Program-made: the position numbers and the translations under genes
The notes under the pieces: model-generated
Databases searched by the model: none
The model's input: the letters and a program-made list of their open reading frames with translations, nothing else
What the model was told of the DNA's origin: nothing
NCBI RefSeq assembly: GCF_007677875.1
Contig: NZ_VEDO01000001.1
Location: 372,001-436,000, forward strand
DNA length: 64,000 bases
Direction of reading: 5' to 3'
From: Variovorax boronicumulans
GTDB lineage: Bacteria > Pseudomonadota > Gammaproteobacteria > Burkholderiales > Burkholderiaceae_C
In this document: positions 18,561 to 26,843 of the stretch, in pieces
Layout: each line of letters opens with the position of its first letter
How positions within the stretch are numbered: position 1 is the first letter of the stretch

Positions 18561-19979
18561 TCAGGCCTTGGGGCGTTGGGGCAGCAGGGAAGGCTTGCCG
18601 CAGGCGAGCAGCGCGCCCTGGCCAGGGCGCGCATGGAACTGCCCGTCCCACACCACCTCGCCGCGGCACAGCGTGACGCCGGGCCAGGCCTTGAGCCGCA
18701 TCCCCTCGTACGGCGTGTAGTCCACTTCGTGGTGCAGCTGTTCATTGCGCAGCACGAATTCACGCTCGTCCCAGATGACGAGGTCGGCGTCGGCGCCGAT
18801 CGCGATCGTGCCCTTGCGCGGGTGCAGGCCGTAGGCCTTGGCCGGGCCCGTGGCTGTCAGTTCGACGAAGCGGTGCGGCGTCATGCGGCCCGCGAGCACC
18901 CCTTCGGACCACAGCAGCGCCATGCGCGTCTCCAGGCCCGGGATGCCGTTGGGGATGTGGCGGAAGGCCACCTCCTGGCCGTCCGGCTTCTTGCCCTCGG
19001 GCGCGTCGAACTTGAACGGCGCGTGGTCGGACGAGAACACCGTGAACAGCCCGTCGTTGAGTCCGTCCCAGATCACCTGCTGGTTGGCGCGGTCGCGCGG
19101 CGGCGGGCTGCAGACGCACTTTGCGCCCTTGTAGCTGTCGTCGATGCCGAGGTCCTCGGCCGTCAGGAACAGGTACTGCGGGCAGGTCTCGGCGAAGATG
19201 TTCAGGCCGTGCGCACGTGCCCAGCGGATCTGCTCCACGGCTTCGCGGCCCGAGACGTGCACGATCAGGATGGGCACGTCCACGAGCTCGGCCAGCGCGA
19301 TCGCGCGGTGCGTGGCCTCGCGCTCCACGAGCATGGGCCGGGCGTGCGCATGGAAACGCGGCGCCGTGCGGCCCGCGGCCTCCAGCCGGCGCGTGAGCCA
19401 TTCGATGCAGTCGGCGTTCTCGGCGTGGACCATGGCCAGCGCGCCGTGCTGGCGCGCCACGTCAAGCACGTCCAGGATCTGCCCGTCGTCGAGCTTCATG
19501 TCGTCGTAGGTCATGTAGATCTTGAACGAGGTGAAGCCCTCCTTGATGAGCGAAGGCAGTTCTTCCTGCAGCACGGTGGGCGTGGGGTCGCTCACGATCA
19601 GGTGGAAGGCGTAGTCGATGTGGGCCTTGCCCGCGGCGCGCGCGCGGTAGTCCTCCACCGCGGCGCGCAGCGACTGGCCCTTCTGCTGCGCCGCGAACGG
19701 GATCACCGTGGTGGTTCCGCCGCAAGCGGCCGAGCGCGTGCCGGTGTCGAAGTCGTCGGCATTGCGCGTGGGCGGCGGCATGGGCTGGTCGAGGTGGCAG
19801 TGCGCGTCCACGCCGCCGGGTGTCACGGTGCGGCCGGCCGCGTCGATCTCCTGCTTGCCGGGCGGCAGGCCCAGGCCCAGCTGGGCGATGCGGCCGGCAC
19901 GGATGCCGATGTCGCAGTCGAAGCTGTCGGATGCGGTGACGGCCCGCGCGTTGCGGATCACGAGGTCGAAGTCGGACAT
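18561..19979 (-). CDS. Dihydropyrimidinase/hydantoinase-type cyclic amidohydrolase
   Basis: 472 aa. It opens cyclic amide rings (hydantoins, dihydropyrimidines or relatives). Metal-binding HCH with H60 and H62 in GVDAHCHLD, the carboxylated lysine K153 in FTSFKIYMTY, AMVHAENAD, ILIVHVSG and SSDHAPF are all present, the full D-hydantoinase set. I chose ATG 19979 (MSDFDLVIRN), the standard start; the longer frame adds unrelated residues. It follows the SDR by 31 bp. Probable hyuA/dht-type enzyme; substrate not determinable here. Confidence 0.9.
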   Translation of the reverse strand: MSDFDLVIRNARAVTASDSFDCDIGIRAGRIAQLGLGLPPGKQEIDAAGRTVTPGGVDAHCHLDQPMPPPTRNADDFDTGTRSAACGGTTTVIPFAAQQKGQSLRAAVEDYRARAAGKAHIDYAFHLIVSDPTPTVLQEELPSLIKEGFTSFKIYMTYDDMKLDDGQILDVLDVARQHGALAMVHAENADCIEWLTRRLEAAGRTAPRFHAHARPMLVEREATHRAIALAELVDVPILIVHVSGREAVEQIRWARAHGLNIFAETCPQYLFLTAEDLGIDDSYKGAKCVCSPPPRDRANQQVIWDGLNDGLFTVFSSDHAPFKFDAPEGKKPDGQEVAFRHIPNGIPGLETRMALLWSEGVLAGRMTPHRFVELTATGPAKAYGLHPRKGTIAIGADADLVIWDEREFVLRNEQLHHEVDYTPYEGMRLKAWPGVTLCRGEVVWDGQFHARPGQGALLACGKPSLLPQRPKA

Positions 19980-20010
19980 GGTGGTGTGGTGTGTGGGAAT
20001 GGGGTAGGTC

Positions 20011-20817
20011 TCATGCAGCCATCCAGCCGCCGTCGACCATGAGTTGGGCGCCGGTGGTGAAGGTGGAATCGCGGCTGGCCAGGAACAGCACGGCACGTGC
20101 CACGTCGATGGGCTCGCCCAGGCGCGGCCAGGGCGTGCGGCGCGTGGCGCGGTCCATCACGGCGGGGTCGAGCGCGCGGCCGCCCTGGCCGGTCTGGATC
20201 TTGCCGGGTGCGACCGCGTTGCAGACGATCTCCTGCGCCGCGTAGTCGGTGGCGACCTGGCGCGTGAGGTAGGCGATGCCGGCCTTGCTCACGCCGTAGG
20301 CCAGATCCTCGGGCGCGGCGATCATGCCGTGCTGCGAGGCCAGGTTGACGATGCGGCCGCGCACGCCCTCCAAGGGCTCCTGGTCCTGCATCTGGCGCAC
20401 GGCGGCGCGGCAGCAGCGGTAGACGCCCGAGAGGTTCACATCGAGCACGCGCTGCCAGTCGGCCTCCTCGAGCTCCAGCAGCGGGCGCGCGTGGCGGATG
20501 CAGGCGTTGTTGACGAGCACGTCGAGCCGGCCGAAGCGGGCCACGGTCTGCGCCACGAGTGCATCCACTTGGGCCGTGCTGGACACGTCGGTGGCGATGA
20601 ACGCGGCGCGGCCGCCGGCAGCCTCGATGGCCGCCACGGTAGGCACGCCACCTTCGATGACCGCGGTCGTCACGTCGGCCACGACCACGCTGGCGCCGTG
20701 CGCGGCCAGCAGGCGCGCGATGGCGCGGCCGATGCCGGAGGCCGCGCCGGTCACGATGCAGACCTGGCCGGCCATGCGGGCCGCCGCGGCGGGTTGGTGG
20801 GCGTAGGGGTCAGGCAT
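20011..20817 (-). CDS. SDR family oxidoreductase
   Basis: 268 aa. Complete classical SDR: cofactor loop VTGAASGIGRA (24-34), DVLVNNAC, catalytic serine in VNLASQHG and YGVSKAG with Tyr and Lys, then the C-terminal LMVDGGW. It oxidises or reduces an alcohol/ketone of unknown identity. Its start overlaps the epimerase gene's end by 8 bp, so it is translationally linked within the importer-hydantoinase operon. A short divergent insert (EPLEGVRG) lies before the serine strand. Confidence 0.85.
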   Translation of the reverse strand: MPDPYAHQPAAAARMAGQVCIVTGAASGIGRAIARLLAAHGASVVVADVTTAVIEGGVPTVAAIEAAGGRAAFIATDVSSTAQVDALVAQTVARFGRLDVLVNNACIRHARPLLELEEADWQRVLDVNLSGVYRCCRAAVRQMQDQEPLEGVRGRIVNLASQHGMIAAPEDLAYGVSKAGIAYLTRQVATDYAAQEIVCNAVAPGKIQTGQGGRALDPAVMDRATRRTPWPRLGEPIDVARAVLFLASRDSTFTTGAQLMVDGGWMAA

Positions 20818-21805
20818 GGATGGAATCGGGTTGGGCGGCGCGTCGCCATGCAAGGAAGTCCTCGGCCGCGGCGCGCAGGTCGTAGCGCGGCACGAAGCCG
20901 GTGTCGGTGCGCAGGTAGGCGATGTCCATGGGCGCGCGGTCGTAGGGCGCGTAGTAGTCGATGTCGGCCTGGTCGGCGCCACCGGCCGCGATCTGCCAGG
21001 ACCAGCCCGGGTGCGCGGCGGCCACGGCGGCGCACCAGTCGGTCATGCGGCCCATGAAGCCCGCGGCCACGTTGTAGACGGGGCGCGGCAGCTGCGGGCG
21101 GTCCAGCAGGGCCTGCAGCCCTGCGGCGGCGTCGCGCACGTAAAGCCAGTCGCGTGTGCTCTCGCGCGGCAGCCGCACGGCCTCGCCCTGCTCGGCGCGC
21201 AGCAGCACCTGCAGCGGCGCGCTGAGTGTGTCGCGCACGCCGGTGTCGGCTTCCCAGGGGCCGAAGCAGGTGCCCAGGCGGCCGACCACGAGGTCCAGGC
21301 CGTGCAGGGCGGCCAGGCGCAATGCCGCGGCTTCGGCGGCCTGCTTGGAGATGCCGTACAGGCCTTCGGGCCGCAGCGGCGTGTTGTCCTCGTGCAGCGC
21401 CTGCGCGCCGATGCCGCTCGCGCCGTAGACCGACCCGGAGCTGGCGTGCACGACACGGCGCACACCCGTGGCTGCGGCTGCCGTCACGGCCGCCACCACG
21501 CCGCCCAGGTTGACCTCGAAGATGCTGCCGGGCGCGGCACGCTCGCGCCGCGCGTCGGCCGTGATCGCGGCCAGCGTGACCAGCCGGTGCGGCCGGTGCG
21601 CGCGCATGGCGGCTTCCAGGGCCGCCGCATCGCGCACGTCGCCCTGCACCAGGCTGATGCGGCCCGGCAGCGCGGCGAAAGCCCGCGCCGCGGCCGGCGG
21701 CAGCGGCGCGCGGTCGAAGCCCACGACGGCCTGGCCGTCCTGCAGCAGGCGCTCGGCCAGCGCCAGGCCGACGAAGCCGCAGGCGCCCGTGATGAGGGTC
21801 GGCAT
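20810..21805 (-). CDS. NAD-dependent epimerase/dehydratase family protein
   Basis: 331 aa extended SDR. N-terminal GACGFVG (7-13) binds NAD; the catalytic YGISKQA (YxxxK) follows ASSGSVYGASG. The family includes sugar epimerases, uronate dehydrogenase-like and denD-type enzymes. In this operon (importer upstream, SDR and hydantoinase downstream) it presumably oxidises an intermediate. The start ATG shares one base with the ATPase stop (TGATG at 21803-21807). Confidence 0.83.
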   Translation of the reverse strand: MPTLITGACGFVGLALAERLLQDGQAVVGFDRAPLPPAAARAFAALPGRISLVQGDVRDAAALEAAMRAHRPHRLVTLAAITADARRERAAPGSIFEVNLGGVVAAVTAAAATGVRRVVHASSGSVYGASGIGAQALHEDNTPLRPEGLYGISKQAAEAAALRLAALHGLDLVVGRLGTCFGPWEADTGVRDTLSAPLQVLLRAEQGEAVRLPRESTRDWLYVRDAAAGLQALLDRPQLPRPVYNVAAGFMGRMTDWCAAVAAAHPGWSWQIAAGGADQADIDYYAPYDRAPMDIAYLRTDTGFVPRYDLRAAAEDFLAWRRAAQPDSIHA

Positions 21806-22575
21806 CAGGCCGGCACCGCCATGGGCTCCGGCCGCAGCAACTGCAGGATGCGGCGCTTGGTGTCGTTGAACTGCGGGCTGGTCGAGTCGCGCGGGCGCGG
21901 CAGGTCGATGGTCAGCATCTCGCGGATGCGGCCCGGCCGCGCCGACATCACGGCCACGTGGGTGCCGAGCGCCAGCGATTCCTCGATGCCGTGCGTCACG
22001 AAGACGATGGTGCTCTGGCTGTCGCGCCAGATGCGCACGAGCTCGGCGTGCATCTCCATCTTGGTCTGCTCGTCGAGCGCGCCGAAGGGCTCGTCCATGA
22101 GGATCACCTCGGGGTTCATGAGCAGCGCGCGCGCGATGCCCACGCGCTGGTTCATGCCGCCCGACAGCTCGCTCGGGTAGTGGTTCTCGAAACCCTTCAG
22201 GTTCACCATCTCGATGTAGTGCTGGGCCTTCTTGCGGCGGATCTCCTTGCCCACGCCCTGCATGGTCAGGTGGAAGGCCACGTTTTCCCAGACCGTGAGC
22301 CAGGGCATCAGCGTGGGCTGCTGGAACACCACGCCGCGGTCGGCACCGGGCGCGGTGATGGACTGCCCGCCCACGCGCACGCTGCCGCTGGAGGGCTTGT
22401 CGAACCCCGCGATGAGGTTCAGCAGCGTGGACTTGCCGCAGCCGCTGGGCCCCAGCAGGCACAGGAAGTCGTTGCGCGCCACGTGCACGCTGACATCGTC
22501 CAGCGCCTTGACGGCGCTGCCGCGCTTGGGGTCGTCGAACAGGCGCGTGACGTGGTCGATCTCGATCAGGCTCAT
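21805..22575 (-). CDS. ABC transporter ATP-binding protein, NitT/TauT family
   Basis: 256 aa. Walker A GPSGCGKST, Q-loop VFQQPTLMPW, signature LSGGMNQRVGIARA, Walker B VILMDEPFGALD and switch His in VTHGIEE are all intact. MPWLTVWENVAF is typical of nitrate/sulfonate/taurine-type importers. It works with the permease at 22577 and the binding protein at 23412; only 1 nt separates it from the permease stop. Confidence 0.93.
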   Translation of the reverse strand: MSLIEIDHVTRLFDDPKRGSAVKALDDVSVHVARNDFLCLLGPSGCGKSTLLNLIAGFDKPSSGSVRVGGQSITAPGADRGVVFQQPTLMPWLTVWENVAFHLTMQGVGKEIRRKKAQHYIEMVNLKGFENHYPSELSGGMNQRVGIARALLMNPEVILMDEPFGALDEQTKMEMHAELVRIWRDSQSTIVFVTHGIEESLALGTHVAVMSARPGRIREMLTIDLPRPRDSTSPQFNDTKRRILQLLRPEPMAVPA

Positions 22576-22576
22576 C

Positions 22577-23401
22577 TCACGCTTCTTTCGCTTGCAGGGT
22601 GGAGCCGCGCTGCCAGCGCAGTACGCGGCCGGCGAACAGCTTGATCGCCAGGTCGCTCAGAAAGCCCAGGAGGCCGATGCTGACCATGGAGGCGATCACG
22701 ATGTCGTAGCGCAGGAAGTAGTAGGAATCCCAGAGCACATAGCCCACGCCGCTCTTGACGGCCACCATCTCGGCCGTGACGGTCAGCATCCAGGCCGAAC
22801 CTATGGCGATGCGCAGGCCCGAGAACACGCTGGGCAGCGCGGCCGGGAACACGATGTGGCGCAAGAGCTTGCCCGGCGTGCCGCCGGCCATGGCGCCGGC
22901 GCGCAGCAGGTTGCGGTCGCAGGTCTTCACGCCGTGGATGGTGGACAGCAGCACCGGGAAGAACGAGCCCAGGAACACCAGGAAGATGGCGGGCTTGTTG
23001 GCGATGCCGAACCAGATGATGGCCAGCGGAATCCAGGACACCGGCGGCACCGGCCGCAGGATCTGCAGCACGGGCTCGATCAGCCGCTCCACGGTGCGCG
23101 ACCAGCCGATGGCCATGCCGAGGGCGATGCCCAGCACGGTGGAAATGGCGAAGCCGGCGAACACGCGCGAGGCGCTGGCGGCCACGTCCTGCAGCCAGTG
23201 GCCGCTGTAGGTCTGCGTGTTGCCGTCGGTCGCGAAGACCCAGTCCGCCCAGGCCAGCAGCACCTGCGAGGGAGCCGGCAGCAGCGCGGGCGGCAGCACG
23301 CCGGAGCGCGAGAACAGCTCCCAGCCGATCAGCAGCGCCACCGGAACCAGGGCGCGCTCGATGCGGCGGTAGAAGCGCAGCAGGGCGCAGTTGCGGGTCA
23401 C
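22577..23401 (-). CDS. ABC transporter permease, NitT/TauT family
   Basis: 274 aa with six predicted membrane helices. The region SRTVERLIEPVLQILRPVPP and WIPLAIIWFGIANKPAIF, followed by HIVFPAALPSVFSGLRIAIG, is the BPD_transp_1 coupling region of SsuC/TauC-like permeases. It forms the homodimeric channel of the importer with the ATPase at 21805. The gene starts 10 bp after the binding-protein stop. Confidence 0.92.
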   Translation of the reverse strand: MTRNCALLRFYRRIERALVPVALLIGWELFSRSGVLPPALLPAPSQVLLAWADWVFATDGNTQTYSGHWLQDVAASASRVFAGFAISTVLGIALGMAIGWSRTVERLIEPVLQILRPVPPVSWIPLAIIWFGIANKPAIFLVFLGSFFPVLLSTIHGVKTCDRNLLRAGAMAGGTPGKLLRHIVFPAALPSVFSGLRIAIGSAWMLTVTAEMVAVKSGVGYVLWDSYYFLRYDIVIASMVSIGLLGFLSDLAIKLFAGRVLRWQRGSTLQAKEA

Positions 23402-23411
23402 GCGTCGGTCC

Positions 23412-24407
23412 TCAATACCCGAGCGCCGACTTGGGCTGGCCGGTGGCGGCTTCCAGGAAGCGGTAGTCCATGTTCTTCTGGACCGCGGCGCTCACGTCGC
23501 TGTTGATGTATTTCAGCTCGCGCATCATCTGCGCGATGGCCACGGCCGATTCGCGGTGCATGGCGTAGTCGGGGTACAGGTTGGCGGCGGCGCCGGTGGC
23601 GATCGCCTTGTCCAGGCCCGTCACCTTCTGGATGGTGTCGATGAACTGGGCCTTGTCGCTCTCCATGAGCTTGTTGACCTTGATGATGGAGCGCACCGTT
23701 TCTTCCACGCCCTTGGCGCGGCCGGCGACCACGTCCGAGCGCGTGACGATCAGGTTGGTCAGCTTGCCGGCGGCCTGGTCGTAGGGGAAGGTGAAGAACT
23801 TGGCGGCCTTCACTTCACGGATCTGGGTGGCGAAGGGGTCGACCGAGCAGATCAGCTCGACCTCGCCGCGGCGCAGCGCCTGCACGTGGTCGGACGGGTT
23901 CGGGATGTTGACGAACTGCACGTCCTTGTTGATGTCGATGCCCTGCCTGGCGAAGGCGCCGCGCATGTGGATGTCCTGCGCGTTGCCGCGCGAGGCCGCC
24001 ACGCGGAAGGGCTTGCCCTGGGCCTTGTACTCGGCGATCAGCTTCTTGAGGCCGGCCCAGTCGTTCTCGGCCAGCGGCAGTTCGTTGCCCACGAGGATCT
24101 GCGAGCCGCCGTTGATCTGGCCCGAGATGGCGACCACGTCGAAACCCTTGTCCAGCGCGGTGGCGTAGTGCAGGTAGGTGACCTGGGCCACGTCGATGCT
24201 CTTGGAGAGCAGGGCGGTCAGCACGTCGTTGCCGGTGTTGAAGGCGATGGCTTCGAGCTTGACGTTGCTGGCGTTGGCCGGGGTGAGGGCCAGCGGCGTG
24301 CAATGTGCGCACTTGGCGTAGCCGAGCTTGATGGCGTCCTGGGCTTGGCCTGCCAGCGGCAGGAGGGCGGCCGCCGCGAGGGCGAGGCGGGCGAGAAGTT
24401 TGAACAT
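23412..24407 (-). CDS. ABC transporter substrate-binding protein, NitT/TauT type, with CxxC at mature N-terminus
   Basis: 331 aa. Signal peptide to about AQA (residue 22-23). It is an NMT1/SsuA-like periplasmic binding protein (YLHYATALDKGFDVVAISGQ and VAASRGNAQDIHMRGAF). The mature protein begins DAIKLGYAKCAHC with a CxxC pair (C33, C36) on the first beta strand at the mouth of the binding cleft, unusual in this family. I chose ATG 24407 with an AGGGAG site; the longer frame upstream is not protein-like. First gene of a seven-gene operon, with a sigma-54-type promoter about 50 bp upstream. Confidence 0.9.
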   Translation of the reverse strand: MFKLLARLALAAAALLPLAGQAQDAIKLGYAKCAHCTPLALTPANASNVKLEAIAFNTGNDVLTALLSKSIDVAQVTYLHYATALDKGFDVVAISGQINGGSQILVGNELPLAENDWAGLKKLIAEYKAQGKPFRVAASRGNAQDIHMRGAFARQGIDINKDVQFVNIPNPSDHVQALRRGEVELICSVDPFATQIREVKAAKFFTFPYDQAAGKLTNLIVTRSDVVAGRAKGVEETVRSIIKVNKLMESDKAQFIDTIQKVTGLDKAIATGAAANLYPDYAMHRESAVAIAQMMRELKYINSDVSAAVQKNMDYRFLEAATGQPKSALGY

Positions 24408-24458
24408 GGGGCTCCCTGGGATTGGACGGCCCGCGGGGGGCGGGACCTGCAGCCATCC

Positions 24459-24474
24459 AGCAAGGGATGTGCCA
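24459..24474 (-). promoter_or_regulatory. Sigma-54 promoter of the 24407 operon
   Basis: Read on the minus strand this is TGGCACATCCCTTGCT, a 15/16-type match to the -24/-12 consensus TGGCACR-N4-TTGCW with exact GG-N10-GC spacing. The predicted start near 24449 leaves a leader of about 42 nt and a good ribosome site before ATG 24407. Confidence 0.75.
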
Positions 24475-24477
24475 AGT

Positions 24478-24592
24478 TTGTATCCAATCTTGTAAGTGTT
24501 TGGCGCCAAACGGTTTCGCTGTTGAATCGGTGCTGGCGCCAGCCGAGCAGGGCACGGAAATGGATCCATGCCATGCGCCACTTTGGATACAA
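24478..24592. promoter_or_regulatory. Two TTGKATMCAA operators upstream of the 24407 operon
   Basis: TTGTATCCAA (24478-24487) lies 3 bp upstream of the sigma-54 -24 element. TTGGATACAA (24583-24592) is its reverse complement inside the 18-bp near-palindrome CACTTTGGATACAAAGTG (24580-24597, two mismatched positions). The same motif recurs at 26003 and, diverged, at 28698 and 28798, so it is the likely operator of the GntR regulator at 26050. The region also holds perfect palindromes TTTGGCGCCAAA (24499-24510) and GCTGGCGCCAGC (24532-24543), and TGCGCC-N5-GG (24574) resembling an NtrC half-site. Confidence 0.6.
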
Positions 24593-24612
24593 AGTGCCCG
24601 GCCTTGGTGCGC

Positions 24613-25971
24613 TCAGCGCCAGTAGTGCTTGCCCTCTGCGCCCCACAAGGCACGGGCGGCCTCTTCGGCTTCGCGGCAGACCGTGTCCATGTCCACGCGC
24701 GTAGGCAGGCCGTTCTCCACGAGGATCTCGCCGTCCACGACCACCATGGACACGTCGCGGCCCTGGCCCGTGTGGACCAGGTTGCCCAGCGGGTTCACAT
24801 GCGGGCGCAGGTGCGGCCGGTTCGCGTCGAAGACGACGAGGTCGGCCGCCTTGCCGAGTGCCAGGCTGCCCAGTTCGTCCTGCAGCCCCAGGGCCTTGGC
24901 GCCGCCCAGCGTGGCCATGTGGAACACGTCGCGCGGCTGCCAGCTGTCGTCCACGCGGCCCTCCTGCACACGCGCGGTGACCAGGGCCCAGCGCATGAGC
25001 TCCACCATGTCGCCGTGCTGGGTGTCGGTGGCCAGCGCCATGTTCACGCCCGCGCGTTTGAGCATGGGCGTGGGCGCCAGCCGTCCCGAGGTGGCGTTGC
25101 ACTTGGGGATGTGCACGGCGTGCGCGCCGGCCGCGGCCATGCGGGCCGCATCCTCGGGCGTCACGTAGATGCAGTGGCCGCCCATCAGGCGTTCGTTGAG
25201 CAATCCCGTGTCGGCCAGCACCTCGGTGGAACTGCGGCCGCAGCGTGCACGCACGCGCTCCACCTCCACCTGGCTCTGGCCCAGGTGGGTGCTGACCACC
25301 AGGCCACGCTGTTGCGAGGCCGCGGCCACCTCGCGCAAGAAGCCCTCCGAGCAGGTGTCGACCGCATGCGCGGCCAGGTTCACGCGCACGCGCGGGTGGT
25401 CGGCCCAGCGCGCGTGCAGGTCCAGGCCGGCCTGCAATGTGGCGTGGCCGATGGCCGCGCTGTGGTGCCAGTCGCCATGCGCCACGCGCGCGAAGTCCAC
25501 GTCGTGGATGCGCCAGCTCGGCGCCAGCCGCATGCCCAGTTCGACCATGGCCTCGGTGGTCACGTCGGCATGCACGAAGTTGTCGCCCAGCACGGTGGAG
25601 CCGAACAGCAGCGCCTCCAGCGCGCCGAGCCGGGCCAGTGCGCGGGCCTGCTCAGGGTTGACCTGCGTGCCCTTGGGAATGCCGGGCGTGTAGGAGGGCG
25701 CGAAACCCAGGTCGGCCGCCACGCCACGCACCATGGAGAGGATGGAATGCGCGTGGGTGTTGATGAAGCCCGGCGTGACGAAGTGGTCCGGCAGGCGCAG
25801 CACGCGCGCGGCGGCGTAGCGCGCGGGCGGCTGGGCTGCCAGCCAGTTGATGCGGCCCTGGTGGATGCCGATGGCGGCGCCGCGGATCTCGGGTCGGGCG
25901 GGGTCGGCCGTCAGCGCGATGGCGTCCAGCAGTAGCAGATCGAAGGTAGGGGTGGGTTCGGTGGTCGTCAT
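24613..25971 (-). CDS. Amidohydrolase (cytosine deaminase/ATZ-TRZ-like)
   Basis: 452 aa. Metal ligands H73 and H75 in FINTHAHSIL, a His in VVSTHLGQSQ, GGHCIYVTPED and the metal Asp in LATDTQHGDM place it in the amidohydrolase superfamily near TrzA/AtzB/SsnA and S-adenosylhomocysteine deaminases. It should deaminate or dechlorinate an N-heterocycle or hydrolyse a C-N bond; the substrate is unknown. A 9-bp perfect inverted repeat ends one base before the ATG, and no ribosome site is visible, so the start or the mode of initiation is uncertain. Separate transcription from gntR is likely (78 bp gap with motifs). Confidence 0.85.
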   Translation of the reverse strand: MTTTEPTPTFDLLLLDAIALTADPARPEIRGAAIGIHQGRINWLAAQPPARYAAARVLRLPDHFVTPGFINTHAHSILSMVRGVAADLGFAPSYTPGIPKGTQVNPEQARALARLGALEALLFGSTVLGDNFVHADVTTEAMVELGMRLAPSWRIHDVDFARVAHGDWHHSAAIGHATLQAGLDLHARWADHPRVRVNLAAHAVDTCSEGFLREVAAASQQRGLVVSTHLGQSQVEVERVRARCGRSSTEVLADTGLLNERLMGGHCIYVTPEDAARMAAAGAHAVHIPKCNATSGRLAPTPMLKRAGVNMALATDTQHGDMVELMRWALVTARVQEGRVDDSWQPRDVFHMATLGGAKALGLQDELGSLALGKAADLVVFDANRPHLRPHVNPLGNLVHTGQGRDVSMVVVDGEILVENGLPTRVDMDTVCREAEEAARALWGAEGKHYWR

Positions 25972-25972
25972 G

Positions 25973-26012
25973 CGGCCGTTGCAAGCAACGGCCGTGCCGA
26001 CTTTGTATCCAA
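25973..26012 (-). promoter_or_regulatory. Inverted repeat, sigma-54-like element and GntR-type operator before the amidohydrolase
   Basis: CGGCCGTTG-CAAG-CAACGGCCG (25973-25994) is a perfect 9-bp inverted repeat ending next to ATG 25971. On the minus strand 25999-25984 reads CGGCACGGCCGTTGCT, which fits the -24/-12 pattern, and TTGTATCCAA (26003-26012) lies 3 bp upstream of it, the same geometry as at 24459/24478. A caution: a start 12 nt past -12 would leave almost no leader, so the sigma-54 reading here is weaker. Confidence 0.45.
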
Positions 26013-26049
26013 TCTGCGGGAAAAGTGTCGCAGATGGGTCAGCCGGCGA

Positions 26050-26784
26050 TCAACCGAGCAGGGCTTCGGCCAGATCGATCTCTGGCGCGGCCTCGGCGTC
26101 CAGGTTCAGCGACTTCTCGATGTGGTGCAGGTGCTCGTCCATGATCGCCATGGCCTGCGCGCTGTCGCCGGCCTCGATTGCGTCGAGCAGCACGGTGTGC
26201 TCGTCGTTCGGGCAGGCCGTGCCGGTGGGGGCTTCGAAGGTGAGGATGGCCAGGCAGGTCAGCGGCGTGAGCTCGCGCAGCATGCGCGTCATGATGGCGC
26301 TGCCCGAGAGCTGGGCCAGCAGCACGTGGAATTCTCCGGACAGCCGCACGGCCGCGCGCCGGTCGCCGTTGGCATGGGCCTGCTGCTCGCGTTTGACCAG
26401 CGCGCGCAGCTGCTTGACGGCCGTGGGCGCCTTGCCCGCGGCGATGCGGGCGATGAGCCGCTGCACCACGGCCGGCTCCAGCGTGCGCCGCACCTCCAGC
26501 ACGTCGTGTGCCTCCTCGGCGCTCGGCGTGGTCACGAAGGCCCCGCGGTTGGGGATCAGCGTCACGAGTTGCTCCACGGCCAGGCGCTGCAGCACGCCGC
26601 GCACCTGGGTGCGGCTGACCGAGAACAGCTCGGCCACGCGCTCTTCCGAGAGCTTGGTGCCGGGCAGCAGCCGGTGCTCGACCACGGCCTCGTAGATGCG
26701 CTCGTAGATGTCGTCTTTGGAGGCGGCCTTGCCGGCGTGGGCCGAAGGCAGCCGCAGCGTGCGCCGTGACGGGGAGGGGGCCAT
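26050..26784 (-). CDS. GntR family transcriptional regulator, FCD subfamily
   Basis: 244 aa. Winged helix at about 24-86 (IYERIYEAVVEHRLLPGTKL, VSRTQVRGVLQRLA, LIPNRGAFVTTPS), then an all-helical FCD domain with the three metal-type histidines in GEFHVLL, DEHTVLL and IMDEHLHH. It probably binds a small carboxylate or ureide effector. It lies 59 bp after the AMDase-like gene and is flanked on both sides by transport and hydrolase genes whose control regions share a TTGTATCCAA-type motif, so it is the probable specific regulator of the whole 17.8-36.8 kb block. Confidence 0.9.
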   Translation of the reverse strand: MAPSPSRRTLRLPSAHAGKAASKDDIYERIYEAVVEHRLLPGTKLSEERVAELFSVSRTQVRGVLQRLAVEQLVTLIPNRGAFVTTPSAEEAHDVLEVRRTLEPAVVQRLIARIAAGKAPTAVKQLRALVKREQQAHANGDRRAAVRLSGEFHVLLAQLSGSAIMTRMLRELTPLTCLAILTFEAPTGTACPNDEHTVLLDAIEAGDSAQAMAIMDEHLHHIEKSLNLDAEAAPEIDLAEALLG

Positions 26785-26843
26785 GGTGGAAACCGGCGGT
26801 GGGGTCGGATGAAGAAGCGCGGAAATGGTAGCCGCTGGGCGCC

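Noticed and set aside
25984-25999. A fourth sigma-54 promoter for the amidohydrolase as certain
   Set aside because: The -24/-12 pattern arises inside a perfect inverted repeat and would give almost no leader before ATG 25971, so I kept it only as a low-confidence motif.
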